NCBI GenBank assembly: GCA_016708845.1
Contig: JADJFB010000009.1
Coordinates: 1 to 64,000 of the forward strand
DNA length: 64,000 nt
From: Bacteroidota bacterium
GTDB lineage: Bacteria > Bacteroidota > Bacteroidia > B-17B0 > Aurantibacillaceae
Direction of reading: 5' to 3'
This document shows positions 46,658-57,544 of the stretch, one piece after another. The notes beneath the pieces are model-generated. The model did not search any database, was not told the DNA's origin, and worked only from the letters and a program-made list of their open reading frames with translations. The translations under genes and the position numbers were made by a program. How positions within the stretch are numbered: the first letter of the stretch is position 1; each line of letters begins with the position of its first letter.

Positions 46658-47425
46658 ATGTTTTTTATTCTATCTAAAATATTAGCATTCATTATTGCGC
46701 CCTATACTTGGCTATTTTTTGGGTTACTATTTACACTAAAAAAAGTGTGGCATACACCATTTAAAAAATGGGTGTTAGGCTTAACTATATTTACTTATGT
46801 GATATCCAACTCTTTTTTAATGGATGAAATTGTAAGAGCTTGGGAATATTGTGATGATGACATTTACTTAAAAAACACACAATACGATATGGCGATTGTA
46901 TTAGGAGGCATGAGTAGAATTGATGAACGTCAAAACAAAGCTGATTTCAATTTTTCGGGAGATCGTTTGTTTCAAACCTTAGAACTGTATCATAAAGGGA
47001 GAGTAAAAAAACTATTTATTACTGGAGGCTCTGGTAGCATTAGTCATCCCGAACATAGAGAAGCCCTTTACATCAAAAAATATCTAAAAAACATAGCGAT
47101 TCCTGATAGTAACATTATTATTGAAAGTAACTCCAAAAACACCTACGAAAACGCTGTATTTAGCAAACACATATTAGATAGTATGCAATTTAAAGGGTCG
47201 GTTTTATTAGTAACTTCTTCTTTTCATATGCGTAGAGCCTTAGCTATCTTTAATAAAGCTGGCTATAAAAACATAACTCCCTTTGTTACCAATAAAATTA
47301 CTGGAGAACGAAAATTTGAATTTGACTATTGCTTCATACCAAATGTAGAAGCTGTTTTTAGTCTTAACCTTATTTTACACGAAATGGCTGGTTATCTAAC
47401 CTATAAAATAAAGGGTTATTTATAA
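46658..47425 (+). CDS. YdcF-family (DUF218) membrane protein
   Basis: The 255-residue protein has two N-terminal membrane helices and then a DUF218 domain: DMAIVLGGMSRIDE, DRLFQTLELYHKGRVKKLFITGGSGS, ESNSKNTYENAVFSK and LLVTSSFHMRRALAIFNKAG. Related proteins (SanA, YdcF, ElyC) act in envelope integrity or lipid-carrier use. The exact role here is not known. It is followed 17 bp later by the DinB-like gene. Confidence 0.88.
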   Translation: MFFILSKILAFIIAPYTWLFFGLLFTLKKVWHTPFKKWVLGLTIFTYVISNSFLMDEIVRAWEYCDDDIYLKNTQYDMAIVLGGMSRIDERQNKADFNFSGDRLFQTLELYHKGRVKKLFITGGSGSISHPEHREALYIKKYLKNIAIPDSNIIIESNSKNTYENAVFSKHILDSMQFKGSVLLVTSSFHMRRALAIFNKAGYKNITPFVTNKITGERKFEFDYCFIPNVEAVFSLNLILHEMAGYLTYKIKGYL

Positions 47426-47442
47426 CTCATAAAAATAAAACT

Positions 47443-47943
47443 ATGTTCAGAACAATTCAAGATTTTAAAGAAGCATTTCAATACGAATCGCAAACAACCT
47501 TAAAGGTATTTAAAAACATTACAAACCAAACCTTAATTCTTAAACCAAATGATTCTGTACGTTCGATGCAACGTTTAGTGTGGCATATTACCATCACTTT
47601 AGGTGAAATGTTAGGCAAAGCAGGATTAACGATTGATTGTCCGGATGAGCATTCAAGTCCTTTAAATGATATAGATGCCATTTACAAAACGTATGAAACC
47701 GCCGCTAAATCAGTTTTAGAACAAGTTGAAAAAAACTGGAAAGACTCTGATTTACTAGATGAAGTAGAAATGTATGGTGATACTTGGAAAAAAGGCATTG
47801 TGTTAACTGTATTGATTAAACATGAAGCCCATCACCGCGGACAATTAACTACTTTAATGCGTTTAAATAATTTACCAGTCCCTGGTGTATATGGTCCAAG
47901 TAAAGAAGAATGGGCCGCTTGGAACATGGCCGCTCCAGAATAA
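47443..47943 (+). CDS. DinB-family protein
   Basis: This is a 166-residue four-helix-bundle protein of the DinB/YfiT superfamily. The metal-binding His pattern is visible: WHITITLGEM (first His) and HEAHHRGQLTTLMR (second and third). Many relatives bind divalent metal and act as thiol-dependent transferases or hydrolases. A specific role cannot be assigned, and no DNA-damage box was seen. Confidence 0.88.
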   Translation: MFRTIQDFKEAFQYESQTTLKVFKNITNQTLILKPNDSVRSMQRLVWHITITLGEMLGKAGLTIDCPDEHSSPLNDIDAIYKTYETAAKSVLEQVEKNWKDSDLLDEVEMYGDTWKKGIVLTVLIKHEAHHRGQLTTLMRLNNLPVPGVYGPSKEEWAAWNMAAPE

Positions 47944-48003
47944 ATATCGTGTTTTTTATGGAATATTTTTTATTCTGCATCTAAACATTAAAATTTAAAT
48001 TTT

Positions 48004-51000
48004 ATGAAGCTTAAAAAAATCACTACCGTTGCTTTATTGTGTATCGCCAGCACTTTAATTTCGTTGGGTTACTTTTCAAACGTGTTTACTAAACCTTCTG
48101 AAACTCTATTGAGTTTTAATAAAGGAGATAGTTACGAAAAGCTATGGAAAAGAGTAGATAGTTGTGAAAACAAGGGTTTAACAGAATCTGCTTTGAAAAT
48201 AGTAAACGGAATTTACACAAAAGCTAAATTAGATAATAATGCTTCTCAATTTGTGAAAGCTATTTTACATCGCATGAAGTTTGAAAGCTACAAAGAAGAG
48301 TTTTCTTTAGAGAAATCCATTTTCAAATTACGAGATGAAGCAAACGAAGCTAAATACCCAATTAAACCTGTTTTGCAGAGTGTTTTGGCAGATGCTTTTT
48401 GGCAATATTTTCAAAATAATCGCTGGAAATTTTACAATAGAACGACTACTGTTAATTTTAAAAACGATGATATTGAAACCTGGGATTTAAAAGCTATTAC
48501 CAATGCTGTGATTAGTAACTACAAAGCATCATTAACAAATGTAGATAGCTTAAAACGCACCAAAGTTGATATTTATGACGATATCATCGACAAAGGAACA
48601 GCTGAATGTCGCGCATGGCGACCAACATTATATGATTTTTTAGCGCACCGTGCTTTAGGTTTTTTAATGAGTTCAGAACCAGATGTTTCAAGACCTGCGA
48701 ATCGTTTTACCGTAAATAGCGATGATTATTTAAAACCTTATGTAGATTTTGTAAATCTAAACATTACCAATCCATCAGATTCATTAGAGACAAAATACTA
48801 CGCCTTAAACATTATGAAAGACTTAACCGTGTTTCATAAAAATGATGCAAACCCAAATGCCTTAATTGACATTGAATTATTACGTTTAGATTACATCTAT
48901 GCTAATTCTCAAAATGCTAAGAAAGACACATTGTATTTTAATTCCTTAAAAGCATTACAAACTAAATTCCCAAGCAACGAACGTGTTACCGAAATTGATT
49001 TTAGAATTGCTAACTGGTATTTACAAAAAGCTTCAAAATATAAACTATTGGAAGGCGATAGCTATAAATGGTATAAAAAAACAGCTAAAGAAATTTGTGA
49101 ATCGGCTATTGCTAAGTTTCCAAAATCGTATGGTGCCTTAGAATGTAAAAACACCCTAAATGCCATTCACTCAAAATCGTTTAATTTAACTATTGAAGAA
49201 GTTAATGAACCAAATAAGCCTTTTAGAGCGTTGGTGAGTTCTCAAAACATTAATAAAATTTATTTCAAAATTGTAAAAACTTCTAGTCAGGAGTTACGCG
49301 AGTTGTCGAGAAAAAAATACGGACAAGAGTTATATGCAAAATATAAAACCTTTCCAGAGGTCACCATTTTCTCGTAAGATTTTATTGATGATGGTGATTA
49401 TCAAAATCATTTAACGGAAATTAAATTACCTGAATTAGCAGTTGGTTATTATGTGATCTTAACTTCATTAAGCGAAGATTTTAAATACGCCAATAATATC
49501 ACGGCATATAGCACTTGTATAATGTCAGATTTGGCTTCAACAGAAAGAAGAAGAGATAATGGATCTTATGACTTTTACACTTTACATCGTCAAACTGGTG
49601 AAGCTTTAAAAAACATCACCGCTCAAGTATGGTACGAAAATTACGATTATAAAGTGAGAGAGTACGTTGTAAAAAAAGGGCCGTCTTACAAAACAGATGA
49701 TAAAGGTTTTTTAAACATTAGTTACGAAACCATCGAAAACAAAAGTTTTTTTATCGAATTTATTAATGGTAGTGATCATTACTTTAACAACAATAGCTAC
49801 TATACTTACAAACCTTATGAAAAGAATTACACCGTTGTGAGTTCTCATATCTTTACAGATAGAGGAATTTATCGCCCAGGTCAAACGGTTTATTTCAAAT
49901 CTATTGTATTAGAATCCACTAATGGAAAGAACCATCAATTAAAAACAAACTACCCTGTTACGGTTACATTCTATGATGTAAACTATCAAGTGGTAAGTTC
50001 ATTGCCATTAGTGACAAATGAATTTGGAACGGTTAATGGTTCGTTTACAGCACCGCAAAATGGACTAAACGGACAAATGCATATTACAGATGGACATCGC
50101 AATGCATATATTTCAGTAGAAGATTATAAGCGTCCGAAATTTGAAACTGATTTTAATCCTGTAAAAGGCAGCTACAAAATTAATGATGAAGTTACCGTTA
50201 CTGGTTTAGCAAAAGCTTATGCTGGTAATGTAATTGATGGCGCTAAGGTAAAATACCGCGTAGTCAGAAATGTGAACTATCCATATTGGTATTGGTGGTA
50301 CAGACCTTATAATGTAGGTTCAACCGAAACTGAAATTACCAATGGAGAAATTACAAGTAATGATACAGGAACATATATTATTAAGTTTAAAGCTTTGCCT
50401 GACGAATCGGTTTCAAAAACAAGTTACGCGACCTATAATTATAAAGTAACAGCTGATGTCACCGATATTAATGGAGAAACCCATAGCACCGAAACAAATG
50501 TCACCGTTGGTTATCAAGCGTTACAATTAGCGGTTTCGAGTGATGCTATTGTTGAAGTGAATAATACAAAACCAATTTACATCACCACAAATAACTTAAA
50601 TGGTGTTAAAGAAAACACCAAAGGAAATTTTGCCATCTACAAATTAAAACAACCAAACAAAGTTTTTAGAAGTCGTTTATGGCAACAAGCAGATAGACAT
50701 AGCTTAACTAAAGAAGATTACTACACAACTTTCCCGAATGATTTGTATGCTGACGAAAACAATAAATATAAATGGGAAAAAGAAGCGAAAGTATTAGATA
50801 AAGCATTTGATACTGGACTAAAAACGGACTATGATTTATCCGCTGAATTCAAATCATTTAAACCAGGTGTATATGTGATTGAAGCCAATTGTAAAGATAA
50901 GTTTGGAGAAGACATTAAAGCCTTTAGCTACATTACTGTATTTAATAAAAATAATAATGAAATTCCTGAGCAAACAGCTGATTGGTTTTACTATCCTAAA

Positions 51001-54000
51001 ACCATGGCTGAGCCTGGAGAGAAGGTAAATTATATTTTAGCTTCTGGTTACAGCAATGTGAATTATTTATTTGAATTTGAGCATCAAGGTAAATTGGTTA
51101 GTTCAAAAACAGAACTAGCTTCTATGAAATCCAATGAATTGCAAGTAGAAGAAATTCACAGAGGTAACTTTGCATTTCACACCAGCTTTATCAAAAACAA
51201 TCGCTTTTATTATCATAGCAGTATTGTAACAGTGCCATACACCAATAAAAAATTAGACATTGAGTTTAAAACGTTCCGTAATAAATTATTACCAGGACAA
51301 GCTGAAGAATGGAAATTAATTTTAAAAGATAAAAAAGGTGAAAAAGCTGCTGCTGAAATGGTAGCAACGATGTATGATGCTTCTTTAGATGCCTTTAGAG
51401 CAAACAATTGGTATTTTAATATTTTACAAAGTTATTATGCGCGTTTAAACTGGTCGTCACGAATTTCACAAACCGTTAATTCAAATGAACTCAACAATAT
51501 TTCTGTGGACTATTATTCTTTACCTACACGCCAATATGATGCTTTAAATTATTTCGGCTTAGGTTTTTACAATAACAACTATTATTACCGAGATGGATAT
51601 GGAGAAGGTGATGGGGTAATGGCATATTCTGAATCTTCTTCTGTTTTAGCTGATGAAATGCCAGCTGGTCAAACTAAAAGTGCTGCTGCTCCAAGATTGA
51701 TGAAAAACATGGAGGAGAGCGAAAAGAAAGCGGAAGATAAAGATTCCAAAAATTCGCCAGTTACAACAATGTCAGGAGAATCAGGAAATGTGGTTGGAGG
51801 AGTTTCTAAAGAAAATGATAATAGAACTAAATCTAATGACTTATCTGCTGTAAAAGCACGTTTTAACTTTAATGAAACTGCTTTCTTCTTCCCTCACTTA
51901 CAAACCAATGATAAAGGAGAAGTTGAAATTAAATTTACTGTTCCAGAAAGCTTAACGAAATGGAAGGTGATGGGCTTTGCTCATACCAAAGATTTAAAAT
52001 ATGGTCAGTTTGAAAAAGAAGTCATCACCCAAAAAGAATTGATGGTTCAACCTAATGCACCTCGTTTTTTCAGAGAAGGTGATAACATTACCTTCATTAG
52101 TAAAGTATCAAACTTATCTGATAAAGATTTAACAGGCAACGCCGAATTAAAATTATATGATGCTTTAACGGATAAAGAAATATCTGCCAGCATGATAGAA
52201 GCCATGCATGGCAACTTCCCTACTATTGGCTTTAGAGAATTTACCGTTAAAAAAGGATTAAGTACTTCAATCGAATGGAATTTACATATCCCAGAAGGAT
52301 ACTCGGCAATTAAATATAAAGTGGTAGCAAAAGCCAATAATTTTACAGATGGAGAAGAAACAGCGGTTCCTGTATTAACTAATCGAATGTTAGTGACAGA
52401 GAGCATGCCAATGCCAATTAGAAGCAATCAAACCAAAGAATTTAATTTCACAAAGTTTACGAATCAAAATAAAAATTCTACGACTTTAAAGAATCATTCT
52501 TACACCCTAGAGTTCACGGCCAATCCAGCTTGGTATGCGGTGCAAGCGCTCCCTTACTTAATGGAATATCCTTATGAATGTGCAGAACAAACCTTTGCTC
52601 GTTATTACGCCAACAGTTTAGCCACTTATGTGGTTAATTCTAAACCAAAGATCAAAGCCATTTTTGATGCTTGGAAAACTTCTAGTCCCGATGCTTTTTT
52701 ATCTAACCTAGAGAAAAACCAAGAATTAAAAGCCGTTGTTTTAGAAGAAACTCCTTGGGTATTGCAATCAAAAAGTGAAAGCGAAAATAAAAAACGTGTT
52801 GGTTTATTATTCGACTTAAATAAAATGAGTAATGAACAAATTCAAGCCTTTAAAAAATTAAAGAAAAAACAATCTTCTAATGGTGGATTTGTATGGTTTG
52901 ATGGCGGACCAGATGATTGGTACATTACTCAACATATTGTGACTGGTTTTTCTCACTTAGATAAGTTAGGTGTGATTAAAGCCAGAGAAAATGGTGAAGT
53001 TTGGAGCATGATTACTCAAGCGGTGGAGTATTGCGATAATCGCATGCGCGAAGAATATGAATGGGTTAAAAAATATAATCCAAAATATAAAACAGAAAAT
53101 CATTTGAGTTATATGGCAATTCAGTATTTATACATGCGTAGTAATTTTCAAGATATTAATTTAGACAAACGCCACAAAGAGCATTTTGATTATTACAAAA
53201 AACAAGAGCAAACCTACTGGCTGCAAAATAGCCGCTATATGCAAGGTATGATTGCTTTAAGTTTACACCGATATAAAGATGCAACTCTTCCAAAAGACAT
53301 TTTAAAATCATTGAAAGAAAACAGCATCAATAGCGAAGAAATGGGAATGTATTGGAAAGAAAACTATGGCTACTCATGGTACGAAGCTCCAATTGAAATG
53401 CAAGCTTTAATGATTGAAGCGTTTGATGAAATTAATAACGACACCAAATCGGTAGATGATTTAAAAACATGGTTAGTAAAAAGTAAACAAACCCAACATT
53501 GGGGAACCACTCGTTCAACCACCGATGCCGTGTATGCTTTATTATTAAAAGGTACCGACTGGTTAGCAACGGAGCCTAATGTAGAAATTACTGTGGGCGA
53601 CATAAAATTAGACCCTAAAAATGATAAATCCTTAAACGCTGAACCTGGAACAGGTTACTTTAAAAAAGTATGGAATGGTTCTGATATTAAACCTGCAACG
53701 ATGGGTAAAATTAAAGTAGAGAAAAAAGACGTGGGTGTAAGTTATGGCGCTATGTATTGGCAATACTTTGAGCAGTTAGATAAAATTACACCACACGAAA
53801 CTCCTTTAAAGCTCAAAAAACAATTATTCCTTCAAAAAAATACGGCTAGTGGCATTGTGATTGAACCAATTACACCTGACACCAAATTAAAATTAGGCGA
53901 TAAAATAAAAGTAAGAATCGAATTGCGTGTGGATAGAGATATGAGTTACGTTCACATGAAAGATATGCGCGCTTCAGGTTTTGAACCAACCAACGTGATG

Positions 54001-54225
54001 AGTGGATATAAATACCAAGATGGATTAGGTTATTATGAAAGTACCCGAGATGCGGCTACCAACTTCTTCTTCTCTTATTTAAATAAAGGAACCTATGTTT
54101 TTGAATATCCTTTAGTAGTGAATCACTATGGAGATTTCAGTAATGGTATTACTACTATTCAATGTATGTATTCTCCTGAATTTACAAGCCATAGTGAAGG
54201 TATTAGAGTGAAAGTGGGGAAGTAA
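48004..54225 (+). pseudogene. Alpha-2-macroglobulin-family protein, interrupted by one in-frame TAA
   Basis: This is a giant envelope protein of 2073 codons thought to trap proteases. It has a signal peptide, then a long helical N-terminal region. The MG2 domain follows (FTDRGIYRPGQTVYFKSIV, LPLVTNEFGTVNGSFTAP), then further macroglobulin domains and a flexible Ser/Glu/Lys-rich stretch that could be the bait region (about 51640-51850). The A2M domain (FFFPHLQTNDKGEVEIKFTVPESLTKWK) and the thioester domain with CAEQ at residues 1526-1529 complete it. The frame is intact except for TAA at 49375-49377. Reading continues in the same frame as DFIDDGDYQNHLTEI, so one substitution, not an indel, splits it. 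No penicillin-binding protein 1C gene is adjacent. Confidence 0.85.
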
Positions 54226-54247
54226 CAAATGAATTTAATCTTAAAAA

Positions 54248-54279
54248 AAAAAAGGAGATACTGCGTATCTCCTTTTTTG
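54248..54279. terminator. Bidirectional terminator after the macroglobulin gene
   Basis: GGAGATAC (54254-54261) and GTATCTCC (54265-54272) pair perfectly around TGC, flanked by long A and T runs, between convergent genes. Confidence 0.9.
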
Positions 54280-54305
54280 TGTAATTAAAATAAACGTAAC
54301 CGGTA

Positions 54306-55196
54306 CTACAAATTCTTCTCTAATTGTTTTAATTCCTGAACTTTTTCAGCATAACCCATTTTATCAAAAGAATAAATTAAGTTATTCAAAATACGTTTAA
54401 TGATGTCTAAGTTTGAACAAGGTAAATAGTGCTTCGTTTCTGGCTCTACATTTAATTGTTTGATAAATGCATCTACATCACCTCTATTAAAAATTAATCC
54501 TTTACTGAATGGATTTACATAAAATAAAATGTTATCCGAAAGCGTTTTATCTGAAGGGTCAATTAAATTAGCAAAATCATTCACGTAAGCTAATACAAAA
54601 TGCTGCGGTAAGTTAACACCATAAATAGGAATAGCTAGCTCCTTGCAGATTAATGCGTAAACTACGCTTAACATCACAGGATTTCCTTTTTTGGTTTCTA
54701 ATACAACATTGATAAAAGAGTTTTGAGGAGCATGGTAGTTAGTGATGTTACCACCAAACTGATGCACTTCAAATAAAATATGGTTGATGATTTTAACTTT
54801 TTCAATAGCCGTTAAATCATCATGTAATTCCAACCACACATCTTGTTTAATTTGATGTAGTTGTTTTTTTAATTTGTTTTCGTCTAAATCAGGATATTGG
54901 TAGCGCGCAATAATGGCACAACCTTTAAATAAATCATCCTGTTCGTTTTCTGACCAATGTTTTAATGCGTTTTGCAAAGCCTTAAATTGAATGGTATGAA
55001 TAATCCCTTCAATTCGTTTTTGCATCAACGCGTCAAAGCTGTTTTCCCAAGCTGTTTCCAAATGTGGAATAGCAGGCGGACCTAATATGATGAACCTATT
55101 CTTTACCTCAGAATAAATTCCGTCATCCGGATCATCTAATAAAGTAATTAAGGCAATTACTTCTTTCAGGTTCATTTCGTTTTTCTTAGGTCTCAT
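54306..55196 (-). CDS. SirB1-family transglutaminase-like protein
   Basis: This is a cytoplasmic protein with a Transglut_core2 domain. About 296 residues from ATG 55196 are chosen; ATG 55175 (MNLKEVIALITLL) is also possible, and the longer frame to 55241 adds residues with no family likeness. The N-terminal half is a HEAT-like helical stretch (DDGIYSEVKNRFIILGPPAIPHLE). The core has KKGNPVMLSVVYALICKELAIPIYGVNLPQHFVLAYV. Conserved His is present, but the usual catalytic Cys position of true transglutaminases is replaced by Val/Met, so enzymatic activity is doubtful. Confidence 0.82.
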   Translation of the reverse strand: MRPKKNEMNLKEVIALITLLDDPDDGIYSEVKNRFIILGPPAIPHLETAWENSFDALMQKRIEGIIHTIQFKALQNALKHWSENEQDDLFKGCAIIARYQYPDLDENKLKKQLHQIKQDVWLELHDDLTAIEKVKIINHILFEVHQFGGNITNYHAPQNSFINVVLETKKGNPVMLSVVYALICKELAIPIYGVNLPQHFVLAYVNDFANLIDPSDKTLSDNILFYVNPFSKGLIFNRGDVDAFIKQLNVEPETKHYLPCSNLDIIKRILNNLIYSFDKMGYAEKVQELKQLEKNL

Positions 55197-55285
55197 ACAG
55201 GTTTTTGATATTATATCAAGGTTGTATGGAATGCTAATCAATTTAATTAATTATTAATGCTTGATTAACATTTCATACAGAAACA

Positions 55286-55314
55286 AAAATAGCCCCGAAT
55301 TGGAGCTATTTTAA
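55286..55314 (-). terminator. Terminator of the nucleoside phosphorylase gene
   Basis: AAAATAGC and GCTATTTT pair around a 12-nt loop, with a T run on the minus strand, 26 bp beyond the phosphorylase stop. Confidence 0.7.
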
Positions 55315-55339
55315 GGTACAAATTATATTTTCTTAACAA

Positions 55340-56212
55340 TTAGGCTGTTAATCGTTGTAAACTTTCTTGTATTAATATCTCTACACTCTTCGTGTAATCG
55401 TTGGTAAACTCTTTACGGACGCGGTTTGCGATAATCACACAGGCTGTTAAACAATTGTGGTTTAATAACTTTCCTAAACCGTATAATGCCGAAGTTTCCA
55501 TTTCGAAGTTCGTAATACGGTGTTCGCCCATTTTGAAATCGGTTAAAAACTCGTTTAAATTAGGCATTGCTGCTTTTAAACGAATTTGTCTCCCTTGTGG
55601 GCCATAAAAACCTGGTGCCGTTGCTGTAATGCCAATATGAGTACCTTGTTGAAACTTAGAAATAAGCTTATCCGAAGCTTTTACACAGTAAGGGTAAGGC
55701 AAATTAGGCTTCCAACCTGTATGCTTAATAAAAGCATCACTAATAGAGTTATCGCAAACACTTTCCCAGTTATCATAAAAATTTAATAAACCATCTAAGC
55801 CTAGTCCGTGAGAACTCACCACAATACCATTTACAGGAATATCAGCTTGTAGTGCTCCACTGGTACCTAAACGTATCACATTTAATTTACGATGTGTTGG
55901 ATTTAACTCTCGCGTTTCTAAATTAATATTAACGGCCGCATCCAGTTCATTCATCACAATATCAATATTGTCTGTGCCAATCCCCGTTGATAAAACAGTG
56001 ACACGTTTTCCATTAAAAATACCTGTATGGGTCACAAACTCACGGTGCTCCGTTTTAAATTCTATTTTACTAAAGAACTTTGAAATTTGAGCCACACGAT
56101 GTTGATCGCCAACAACTATCACGTCGTCTGCAATATCTTCGGCTTTTAAATTGATATGGTAGACGCGATTTTCTTTAGTAAGAATTAATTCGGTTTCTGG
56201 AAATTGAGACAT
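55340..56212 (-). CDS. Nucleoside phosphorylase (uridine phosphorylase-like)
   Basis: It cleaves nucleosides with phosphate to a base and ribose 1-phosphate. The 290-residue PNP/UDP-family protein has VVGDQHRVAQIS (phosphate loop), STGIGTDNIDIVMNEL, VIRLGTSGALQ, YCVKASDKL and FEMETSALYGLGKLL for base and ribose contacts. The long form resembles uridine phosphorylase more than purine enzymes, but the base is not certain. It is monocistronic, with its own terminator. Confidence 0.88.
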   Translation of the reverse strand: MSQFPETELILTKENRVYHINLKAEDIADDVIVVGDQHRVAQISKFFSKIEFKTEHREFVTHTGIFNGKRVTVLSTGIGTDNIDIVMNELDAAVNINLETRELNPTHRKLNVIRLGTSGALQADIPVNGIVVSSHGLGLDGLLNFYDNWESVCDNSISDAFIKHTGWKPNLPYPYCVKASDKLISKFQQGTHIGITATAPGFYGPQGRQIRLKAAMPNLNEFLTDFKMGEHRITNFEMETSALYGLGKLLNHNCLTACVIIANRVRKEFTNDYTKSVEILIQESLQRLTA

Positions 56213-56245
56213 GTATAAAAGTTGTTAGTTATTGGAAATTAGTTT

Positions 56246-56611
56246 TTAGTTTGCTAGTAGTAAAGCTAAAATATATTTCCCAAATATCATAATGCCAATA
56301 AGAGCCGAAATAATAGAAAACACTAAGACAGCACCCGCTGCTAAATCTTTAATAGCGCCAGCTTTGGGATTATAATTTGGTTCTACTAAATCCACTAAAT
56401 GCTCGATAGCAGTATTAATCATTTCGAGAGCAAGAACAGCACCAATGCAAATTAAAATCACAAACCATTCGGTACTATTTATCTTTAATAAAAAACCAAA
56501 AGTGATGCATAACAACGCTGCTACTAAATGAATTTTAAAATGCTTTTCATGCCAAGCCAATTTCAAGCCATTAATGGCAAACGAAACAGATTTAAAAAAA
56601 CTAGGCTTCAT
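56246..56611 (-). CDS. dgkA: Diacylglycerol/undecaprenol kinase
   Basis: This is a small integral membrane kinase that recycles lipid alcohols to phosphates. The 121-residue protein has an amphipathic N-terminus and three membrane helices. The catalytic segment is EMINTAIEHLVDLVEPNYNPKAGAIKDLAAGAVL. In organisms of this type the substrate is more likely undecaprenol than diacylglycerol. Its start overlaps the end of the DUF1361 gene by 11 bp. Confidence 0.9.
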   Translation of the reverse strand: MKPSFFKSVSFAINGLKLAWHEKHFKIHLVAALLCITFGFLLKINSTEWFVILICIGAVLALEMINTAIEHLVDLVEPNYNPKAGAIKDLAAGAVLVFSIISALIGIMIFGKYILALLLAN

Positions 56612-57109
56612 GGTGTTCTGACTTTAATAATGGTTTTGAAATATAGTACAAGAACGCTAAAAAAATTGAAAAAATAAAGGTAAAAGCAATGGTATCTTTT
56701 TCAAACAAAATATCAAAACTTTGACGCATCAATTGAAAAGGATGATTGACAACATTCCAACTATTAAAACGCAAGATACCTTCCTAAATACAAGCCAAAG
56801 GAAATTAACCAAAATACAAAAGGTGTAATGATGGCCACATAAGCAGGCTTGACATATTTCTGCAAAATGCCAAACATATCTTTTAAGGATTTTAAATACA
56901 CCATCATACCAATTAGAGCAAATATGAACAAATCCAAAACGTTCCTTCTTTTTCAAGTAATTACTAATCCACCAGGGAATGAAAGCCAAAAATAAATTCC
57001 AAGCCAAAAAAATAAAACTGAGTCCTTCGCTTTTATAAATGCGATATACTAATAAACTAGTGCAAAAGGCAGTAAACAAATAGATGAGTTGTTTGAATGA
57101 TAGTTTCAT
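56601..57109 (-). pseudogene. DUF1361 membrane protein, frameshifted and probably internally deleted
   Basis: DUF1361 is an uncharacterised multi-helix membrane family. ATG 57109 opens MKLSFKQLIYLFTAFC and continues NLFLAFIPWWISNYLKKKE. Another frame then gives LDLFIFALIGMMVYLKSLKDMFGIL and ISFG, and after a further shift YLGRYLAFNSWNVVNHPFQL to a stop at 56601. The conserved Phe-Pro-Asn-Ala-Pro-Tyr block expected between the first two parts is absent, so about 35-40 residues seem to be missing besides two frameshifts. It overlaps the dgkA start and follows a 142-residue membrane protein by 2 bp. Confidence 0.7.
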
Positions 57110-57111
57110 GT

Positions 57112-57540
57112 TTATAATTTTTGAGTTAAAGAATGATTGATTTCTATTGTGCTTTTATGTTTTACAAAAATAATCTTGATGCAATACCAAATGGCGATGC
57201 CCCAAGCCAAAATAATCCAAGCAACATGAGCAAACATAAAGTACTGATACAACTTAAGCCTATCTAAGTAATTACCAGTATCTGAATAATAATTTATTGT
57301 AATGTGACTAATAATGTAATTTTCGGCAAAATACAAGCCCGCAAAAACTAAAAAGTAAATGCCTACCATAATCCAATAGGTTTTTAATTTTCCTATTGCT
57401 TGTTTATTATTGATGCAAATGATCGTTCTTATCAAAGCACCTAATATTTGAATAGCACCTACAGCTATTTCTAATAAAAACAATCCTACAATTAACGAGA
57501 ATAGTAAATCATCGTTACTGTTTGTTGAATATTCATCCAT
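57112..57540 (-). CDS. Unknown four-helix membrane protein
   Basis: I do not recognise the family. The 142 residues hold four hydrophobic segments (about 12-40, 50-75, 90-110 and 112-135) separated by short polar loops, with an acidic N-terminus (MDEYSTNSNDD). It lies 4 bp after the DUF4173 gene and 2 bp before the DUF1361 gene, inside a tight minus-strand group of membrane proteins, so co-expression is very likely. No catalytic motif is visible. Confidence 0.8.
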   Translation of the reverse strand: MDEYSTNSNDDLLFSLIVGLFLLEIAVGAIQILGALIRTIICINNKQAIGKLKTYWIMVGIYFLVFAGLYFAENYIISHITINYYSDTGNYLDRLKLYQYFMFAHVAWIILAWGIAIWYCIKIIFVKHKSTIEINHSLTQKL

Positions 57541-57544
57541 AGGG

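Noticed and set aside
49375..49377. Stop-codon recoding of TAA
   Set aside because: Most genes here end in TAA, so a general reassignment is impossible and no recoding element (such as a SECIS-type hairpin) is visible.
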